Positions 28,701 to 37,700 of a stretch of DNA of 39,788 nt are shown here, one piece after another. Origin of the DNA: Lentzea waywayandensis (GTDB taxonomy: Bacteria > Actinomycetota > Actinomycetes > Mycobacteriales > Pseudonocardiaceae); contig NZ_FOYL01000027.1 of assembly GCF_900115955.1 (NCBI RefSeq), positions 1 to 39,788 of the forward strand, given 5' to 3'. Position 1 is the stretch's first letter; every line of letters begins with the position of its first letter. The notes beneath the pieces were generated by a model. It made no database searches and was not told where the DNA came from. It worked only from the letters and a program-made list of their open reading frames with translations. A program made the translations under genes and the position numbers.

Positions 28701-31700
28701 GATGTCGTTGTACGCGAGGTAGCTCATCGCCGCTGTCCAGATGAAGGCCACTGTTCGCGGGTCTTCGCTGGAGTCGAAGCGGACGACGGTCAGATCGAGG
28801 TTGCCACGTCCGCTGCTGTTGAGACCGTCCACGAGCTCGTTCACCGCGTCGCGCGTCGCCTCGACCACGCGAGCGAGGTGCGCGGGCACGGGAGAATGGC
28901 CGGGTTGAAGCAGTTCGTCCACCACGCGCCCGAGGTCGCTGCGGCTTCCGTCCGTCACCCACGAGCCACCGTCGCGCAAGATGGTGGAGGGTGGCAGCGT
29001 TCCGATCGGAACGCTGGCAGACGATACCGTGATGCCCATGGTCGGCACGTAGACGGTCAGCGAATAGCCCTCCTTGAGGAGGGCCCGGCCGAGAGCAGCG
29101 GCAAGGCTGGACTTCGCGTTGTTCGCGAATTTCCAATCGGCCAGGAGGACGATCGAGCCGAGTGGCGTGCTCGAGCCGACCAAAGCCTGGCGGAACGCCT
29201 TCGAGGCGAGCACTGCTCTCGCGACGGTGTCGAACGTGACCGAAACCTGGCGACCACCGCCGGGCGTGGAGAGCCACAGGCGCCCGTCGAAGGCACGGGC
29301 GTCGATGACGAACGGCCGGGTCCTGGCCAACGACTCGTAGGCCCACGGTGCCGGGACGTCCTCCCAGTCACCCTGCTGCTCCGGCGTCGTCCCCCAGCCG
29401 ACCCGAATCGTGCGCCACGCGCCCTCGGAAGTCGCCCAGGCCGCCACCTCCCGCAGCATGTCGTGGTCGACGAGCGACACGCCCAGCGCAATCTGGTCAG
29501 CGTTCGTCAGCGGCACGAACTCGACCTGTTCCGAGGTGAATGAGTGCTGGTCGCCGTACTGATCGACCCCGGTCAGCCGAGCAACGCCCGGTCGCGAGAT
29601 GGCCGCGCCCAGCTGTGCCCAGTCCAACATCTCGATCGCGTGCTCGTCAGGGAATTTCCCTCCCACGGCGACGTTGCGGCGCAAGAAGCGCTCCGACAAC
29701 GGCGCCAGGGTGCGGTAACGACCCCAGTTGTCATGGTACTCAAGCTCCGGACGGGCTTGCTTGAAACCGAGCATCACCTCATGAAAGCTGTGCCCACCAC
29801 CTTGGTAGAACACAGCGAGCATCGCCAAGCGAACCAGCTCGAAGTTGAAATCGACCTGCATCGCCGATGCCACCTGTTCAAGGATCTGAGCGATGAAATG
29901 AGTGCTCCCCGAGGGGCCGGTCCACATGATCGCGCCGGTCCGCTGCCCGTCGTGAACGAACAGCGAGCTCAATCTCAACGGCTTACCAAGACGCGCTTGG
30001 TACCAACCTATGGTCCCATCGTTCAACAACGCCCTGTTCTCTCGCAGGCTTAACGGCACTCCAAGGTCCGAAACGTGCAAAATTTCACGATCGAAAACGT
30101 CCTCCTTTCCAATCCTGTCCAGCTCCAAGCGCCTTTGCCAGCCAGAAAGAGCAGCATCATTTAGCGCAGTCCAGTAATCCTTGTAACGACGCGAATGATT
30201 GCGATCATCATGAATTTGCCGGTGCCCCGGATAACGAACCGAGATGTTTCCAAACTCCTGCCACAGCTTAACTCTCCTACGGATGAGAAAAACTCGCTCG
30301 CGCACATTGCCGTTCTCGACGACACCCCGCACGTCCTCCAGCGTGCCGGGGAACCAACCGATGGCACCGGCCTTGCCGCCGCCCAGCTTTGGCCGAAGAT
30401 CGTTCGGGGTTTCGTCCCAGATCACCTTGACGATCCGAGCAAGCTCCCTGTTGACCTCCGGCAGGGAAAACACCACCTTGGCGAGGTTTCGCTCGAACTC
30501 GGCCGCGCGGTGGGCGTATTCGATCTGGGCCAGGTCCCACGCCTTGTCGCTCCACGGGTGCATGACCGCCGTCGGCCGGGTGGTGGCTTCCGGCTCCTCC
30601 TCAACGTCGATGCGTACCGCGCGACGGGGCCTCGAGGTGCCACTGGGACGTCCGACGAGATCGCGGAAGGCGATGTCCTTGATCCCGATTCCGTGCTTCT
30701 TCCGGTCACCCAGAGCGGCCGCGAGTGCCTTGCCGAACACCCGCCTGACCTGCTGGTACCGGTCACGCATCGCGTCCGTCCCGGCGCTGTCCGCCACGAA
30801 ATACCCGGTGAATGAGACCTGCGGAAGCGGACGGCCCTCCCGGCCCGCACGAAGCGCGGCGGCGGCCACAGCCCGCGCGAGGTTCTCGACCCGGCTTTGG
30901 TCGGCGGGCTGATCGCGCAACCGCGTCACGCCGGAGTCGAACACGACCTCGACCGAGCCGGTGCTCGAGGCCGGCGCGGACGTGCTCGCCGGCATGGTGT
31001 TCGTCCGCACTCTTGGACCGCTGGCAGGCTCGAGACTGTTCGCCCGCGCCCGAGAACCGCTTCCGGGCGGCAAGGTGCTCATCCCGGCCCTTGGTGCACC
31101 GCCACGCGGCATCGCGCTGGAGGTCAGCCGGATGCCGAGCATCCGCGCGATGTTGTCGGCGAGGAGTGCGACCTCGTGGGCGACGTCTGTCTTCCCCTCC
31201 GCGTACAGCACCGAGATCTTGGCCGCGACGGAGTGGACCACCAGGCCGTACAGGGCCTTGTACCCGTGGTCGGCGGACTCGTAGGCCGTGACGTCGAACT
31301 TCGGCAACGCCACGAACTCGGCCACGACGTCGGCCGCCTCGGCGATCAGGCGCGCGCGCTCGTCGAACGGCTTCTCGTCCAGCCTGGGCCGCTCCCATTT
31401 GTAGCTGTCGCGCAGCTCCTTGATCCGTTCGGGCGACACGAGGATTCCCTTGGGCGTGCGCACCTCAGTCTCGGGGAACTCGGCTTCGGATGGCTCGGCC
31501 TCGGCGAGGTCTTCGGCCTGTGGGGATTCCTCGCCGAGGCGTGCCACATCGTCCGCGAGCTGAGCGACTCTGGCTCCGACCTCGTCCGCTGGCACACCCG
31601 CGAGGTTGTCCACGACATCGAACAGCGCGCCGCCGAGCACCTCGGCGTCAAGATCGTGACCGAGCACGAGGTCCACGAGCCCGTTCCGCTCGGCGACCTC

Positions 31701-34700
31701 GAACGCGACGGAGAACGCAGCGGAGAAGGCGGTAGCGTCGGCGAGGCTGTCGAGAGTCATCCGTTCCACCACGGAGTGGATGACGGAGTGCAGCGTGAAC
31801 TCCATCACCTCGCGGTGGGGCCCTGTCACCGTCAGCAGGTCGACGAGTCCCACGTTGTCAGCCAGCACCATTGCGCCGGCGATGGCGTCGGACTCGGTCA
31901 CGACCGGCGCGGGCACTGACTGCTCGCCGGTCTGCTCGACCAGGCCGAAAAACCACATGCCGCCACCGTCGAGCGGTTCGTCCGGCTGGAACCGGCGGGT
32001 GACGACCTTGAAACGGGATCCGGGTGCGAACACGACCGCAAACGGATCCGACAGCGCGGACAGGTCCGAGAGGTCACGTCCGGTCGCGGAGTGGACGGTG
32101 AAAGCAACGTTCTCGTCGCCTACCGGCTGCAGGACCTTCGTGGCCTTGATGAACGTCTTCTCATGCACAACGGAGCCGGGCTCGTACCGGGCGGCGATGG
32201 CGGCCAACTGCTCGCCGGGCACATGCGCCACCCACGCGACGGCACCGTGGTGAGACGGCAGCTGGTTCAGACCGGACGTGAGCGTGCTGTGCACGGTGTC
32301 CGGTTCGACGTCCAGTTCTCCGTTCGCGAACGCCAGGACCGCGACCAGGTCCTCCTCCGGAACCTCCGCCAGGTGTCCTTTCTCCTTCTGGGCCTCCCGG
32401 ACGTCCTGCGCGTAGCGCTCGTAGTCGCCGAAGGCGCTTTTGAACTGGTGCCGGTCCGCGGTGGTACCGCGAAAACCGTCCTCGACGTGGTCAAGATCGT
32501 CCGCGACGATCGAGGAGTCCGGAGCGAACTCCGGCACGACCTCAGCACCGCCCTCGACGTCGAGCTCCTGGTCCATGCCCCAGCGCAACGCTGCCGCGAT
32601 CTGGTCCACGGTGAAGCCACCCGAGAACAACATCGACGCCGACGGCACGGCGACCGGCGGGAAACCGTTGGTCAGCAACAACCTCGGCAGCAGCAGGTAG
32701 ATGTTCAGCCTTCCGTTGCCGTCCCCGAACACGTGCAGGACGTGCAGGGCGCGAACGAGCCGCCCGATCGCCCGTAGCCGGTCGTGGTCGGTGGTCGCCT
32801 CGCCCAGTTCCGTGTAGTAGGCCTCGAACGCCGCCGTCACCAGTCCGGCTGCCTCGCCGGCGTCATAGGAACGGAGGAACTCCCAGGTAGAGCCGGAAAA
32901 CCCGCCACTGAGGAACACGTGGCCGCGTTCCTCGTCACCCGCGAGCTCCGGATCCATCGTGTTCACCAACGGCCGGCCCAGCAGCTCGTCGTTGAACAGG
33001 TCGGCGGCCGGATGCTCGGCCCCCAGGTAGAAGTCGCGGAACACGTCCCTGCCGACAACCTCGAAGTAGCCGTCGTTCACCGCGCGCGCCTTGACGTGCG
33101 TGGTCGCCAGCCCGTACATCCGCTGATACTCCGACCAGCCGACCGGTTCGGCAATGCGCGCCGAGTCGTCCAGCACCTCCGTGAACGCCGCCACCATCCC
33201 CCGCTGGAAACCGGGCGAGGCCTCACCGTCGTAGCGGCCGCCGGGGTTGACCGGGTTCCCTTCGAGCGCTCCGGCGTGGTCGCGGGGATCGATGTAGTGC
33301 CGCCACCACTTGCGTTCGGGCACGACGTCGCTCAGCTTCGCGGCATTGACACGGGGCGCGTCCGGAACCGTTCCGCCCCACCGTTCCAGCAGGGTGTCGA
33401 GCCAGCCCGCGACGGCAAGGGTGTGGTCGAGGACGGACTCGGTCTCGGGCATCGCCGGATGGCCGGGCAGTCCGGACGAGGACAGCGGCTGCGGCACTGC
33501 GTCAACGTCGTTGTCGCTGTATGGCTCCGGCGAAGCAGTCCGGAACCCGCCCCGCGGGTCGTACCCGTTGCCCGCGCCGGTATCAACGTCCTGTGCTGCT
33601 GGGGCGTCGCCTGGCACAGCAAGGTTCGACCTGTCACGGTCTGAGTCAGGACCGGAGCCGGCAAGGGGCGTGTACCGCCGGGCCACTGTCGCGTCAGTTG
33701 ACCCGTCCAAGCCTTTGTCGCCGACCTCTTCGCGCGTGCGCAGCGCGCCCGGTGCCCGGTATTTCCCGTACTCGAACACACGGCCCGCCGGGTCGCTGTC
33801 GATGAACGCCTTCGCGCGGTCCGGCAGTTCGACGAAGAAGTCCTGGTGACCGCCGTAGCGCTCGGGCTTGCGGCCGAGGATCTCCCTGGCGTACCAGCCG
33901 TCGGTCACCGTCGTGACCTTGGCGGCGAACTCGGGCACGGACGCGATGAACTCGACAGCCGCGTTCCAGACCATCCCCGGCTGAGGATGCGCCATCACGG
34001 CGTCAGCCACGCCGGCCAGGTTCAGATCGCCCTGGCGCTTGGTCAGGTCCCGTACGAGGGTCTGCACGACCCGCTTGGTGAGGTCGAGCGTCACCGCGCG
34101 CGTCACGGCCTCCGGCATCGGACGCGGCTGGGCCCCGATCCAGCTGGTGTCGGAACCGACCTCGATGTAGTCGATACGCGGCACACGCCAGACGTTGGAA
34201 TTGAGGCCGGTGTCTTCGGCGACCATCGAGAGCAGATTCAGCCCGGTCCTGGCTATTACGGAGTTCCGCCGCGTCGCGGTGCCGATGGTCTCCTGATCGC
34301 CGGCGTGGTCCTTCGCTCCGTACCGGCTCATGGTGTCGTCAGTCATGCGGTACGCGTTCTGGATCATGTCGAGGTAGAGATCCAAGAACGGATGCCCCTT
34401 GGGCATCGCGAACGCACTGTTGATCCAGTCTCCAGTAGGTAATTCGAAAGCGACCTGGGACCTGAGGAAGCTCGCCTCGTCCGGCACTTCCCCGATCCGG
34501 TTGTCGCCGTCGGAGTACAGACCACCGAAGCGCCGCAGGATCTCCAGCCGCAGAATGTCACTCGCGGCGGCGTACCCAGGCCCAGTCTGCTTGTCCATCT
34601 CGACCGCGAAGAACTCCTGCAGGCGCATCGGCGACGAGCTGTTGAACACCTCGCCCACGTTCACCACGACGATGCTGTTGTCCTGTGCCCAGCGCGCCAT

Positions 34701-37700
34701 CGACCGGACGTCGTCGTAGGAGATCAGGCCGTCGAAGCCTTGCTTTCCCGCTGCGGCGTCGACGAACACCTGCCTCGGCACGTCCGTCCACAGCACCGCC
34801 TGGACCCGGTCTGCGTTGCGCCTGGCAGCGTCGCCGAAGTTCTCGCGGAAAGTGTGCATCGAGCCCGAGTCACGCAGGGGGCCACCCAGCCAGACCGAGT
34901 GCATGGTGCGCGAGAAGTCCAGCTTTTCGGGCAGCGGCGGCAGATCCTCCTCGACGCCCCAGCTCTCTCGTGCCTCGGGTGACGGTTCGAACACCACCGA
35001 CAGCATGGGATCGGCGTTCGCGAACCGCTCGGGAGCCAGGTCAGAACCTGACGGCAACACACCGGCTGCCATGTCCAACGCCCGCAGGAACTCGACCGAA
35101 GCCGCGCCGTCCAACGCGGAGTAGTCGTGACCGGCGAGGAAGGAGGGTGCTTCAGGTGCGTTCCGAATACCGAACACGTCGGGCCCGATGATCGGGACCT
35201 CCGACGTCCACAGGTAGGTGACCTCCGCGGGCGGCACTGGACGCGGCTGGGTGGTCACGACCGCCGCCTGCAGATCAGCGAGCAACTCCTGTGCCGAGGC
35301 GTACGGGGAAAGTCGCAGGTCGCCTTGACCAGGCTCCGCGAGTACATCGAGCGGAGCGGACAGCGGCGAGGGAGGCAGCGGCGGCGCATCGGTCTCGACG
35401 CGAGTCCCAGCGCGCCCCGTGCCCTTGCTCGGCTCTGGTCGAGGATCCGGCTGCAGGTTGTCTTCGGCCTCAAGTTCGACCGGCTCCTGCTTGCGCGCCA
35501 AGCCCAGCGGCCCCTCGGCCAAGGTCGCCAACGGCGAAACCTTGGCGGTCACGGGAACAGACGCGTCTGGCACCACGGCGCCCGGCTCGGCAAGCGTGAT
35601 CGTCCACGACCCGCTGTCCTCGGAGAACGAGCGGTCGAGAACGACGAACTCCGTGCCCGGCCGGAACAGCACCGCACGCGCGGACTGCGCGGATGTCAGC
35701 GGGGTAGCGAGCCTGCCGTTCTTGGAGTGGATCACCACATCGACATTGCCTCCGTGGACCGGGCCGAGGGAGGCGCTGGTGAACCCGGTTTCGACAACGG
35801 TGGTGCCCGGCACATATCCGGCGATGAACCGTGCCAACTCCTGTTCGCCCGAAATGGCCAACCGCCGGACAACTGTCCCCTCGTGCGTGCCGAGTTGGTT
35901 GAAGCCAGAGACGAACGCCTGATGGAAGCGTCCTTCCTTGGTCTGCCCCACTACGTCCTGATGTGTCGCGTTGTCGACCTGTGTCCGGAACAGATCCCTG
36001 CGGACGTACGCCGCCACCGCAACGAGATCCTCCTTCGCCATGTCACGCATGGAATCGTCGAGACCCATGACCTTGATCTCTGCCAAGTCCGCTGTGTAGG
36101 CCGCGTAGTTGGCACGGAACCACTTGCGTTCCTTGGATGACGCTCGCACATCGGGCAGGGCGTCGCCCTGCCCTGCAGGCTCGTCGGCTACCGACAGTGG
36201 CCTCGTCGACGTGTCGATCTCGCCGAGTTCGCCCAAGCTCCGCCATTCGCCGCCGTCATGGATGGTCAACGTGCGCACACCGTTCTCGACACCGGGATTC
36301 AGGACCGTGGTCGAGCCCGTGACGAGGAATCGCCCCTTCTGCTTCTTCAACTCCCGGAACACGTCGAACGCGACTCCACCAGGCTCTGACAGTGCGGCCG
36401 CACTGCACGCCATGAGCAGCACGCCGCCGAAGCGATCCGTGAGAGCCCTGCCGGTCACCATGAAGTGCAGGTCCTCGGTGATACGCGCCAAGACCTCGCC
36501 CGGCACGCTCAGCCTGCCTTTCTGGAAGTGCGTGAGAGTCCCCATCAGCGCGGACGCGTGGATCACCAACTTGTGCATCTGCGGATAGATGTCCTTGAAA
36601 GGTTCCTCGTGATCTTCAGTTGTGCCGCTGGCAGAAGTCGGCTTGGTCACGGAGCGGGTAACGCCATGCGGTAAGGGCAAGTAGATGTCCGCTTGGAAGC
36701 GTTGCCCGACGGAGTCGAACACCGTCCCGATAGGACGGTCTGTCCCCGGCTGGAGCACATGCCGCACGTCGATGTCATCGAGGCTGAAATGATGCGGCGC
36801 GAACTTGTCGTCGTAACCGTGGTAGGGCGCGGATTTCGCGAGACCGGCGTCCAGGTCCCCCTTGGACTTCGCCGTGAACGTCTGAAGCACGCCGGCCATG
36901 GGAAGAACGGCAAGTACCACGCCGTCCTTGCGCCGTCTGAACATCAGAGGCGTCGCGACGGGTGCGTGGACGTTCACCTCGCCGATGACTCGCGACCACT
37001 CTCTCTGCAGTTCGAACCCAGCACCACCGGCGCCCTGCAAGAGCCCGGACCTACCCGCGGTCACGATCAGGGACCTCGGTGGCGGGGCCGCCGCCGGGAG
37101 GGCTCCGCTCCGCCGAACGAACTCAACGAGCATGGCCGGCGTGATCCACCCCTGCTTCCCGTCCTTGAGCAGGATCATGAAGTGCGACGTGTTACCGCTG
37201 CCCGCCAGGATGAACGCACGGCCGGCCTTCTGGTCCGCCTTCCACGAGGCATCCTTGATCTTCACCTTGCCGCGGTCCAACGCAGCCTGCAGCAATGACT
37301 CCGAACCAGCGGATTTCGGCGCCACGACGACCTTTGTGGCATGAGGGCTCGACGCCCACTCCGCCGCGAGGGTGGACGGCTCGGCCTCGTGCAGAGACAG
37401 ACCCCCTGCGAACACCGTGTGCACCACATCGTCGAGAGCGAAAGCGAAGTCGTTCCCGGCGGAGTCCACTGCGGCCATCGGGACAGCGGCCGGCGTGCCC
37501 TGCAACTCCTGCGACAGCCGCACGGCGCCGAGTTCGCGCTCCGCCTGTGGCAGGTTCGGCATTCCTTCAAGTCCGACGCTGTCTTTTCCATCCTCCATCG
37601 TGTCGCTGACGCCGTCGTCTGTGTCGTTCTCGGTGTCGTCGCTCGAGTTGTGGCCGATCTTGTTCGCCCCCAGGCTCGATGAACTCGCGGCCGACGGGTC

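Noticed and set aside
27606..29543. A 645-codon open frame on the plus strand opposite the giant gene
   Set aside because: Same reason: the minus strand codes paralogous modules recognised elsewhere in the giant, whereas this frame is Arg/His/Pro-rich without any family motif.
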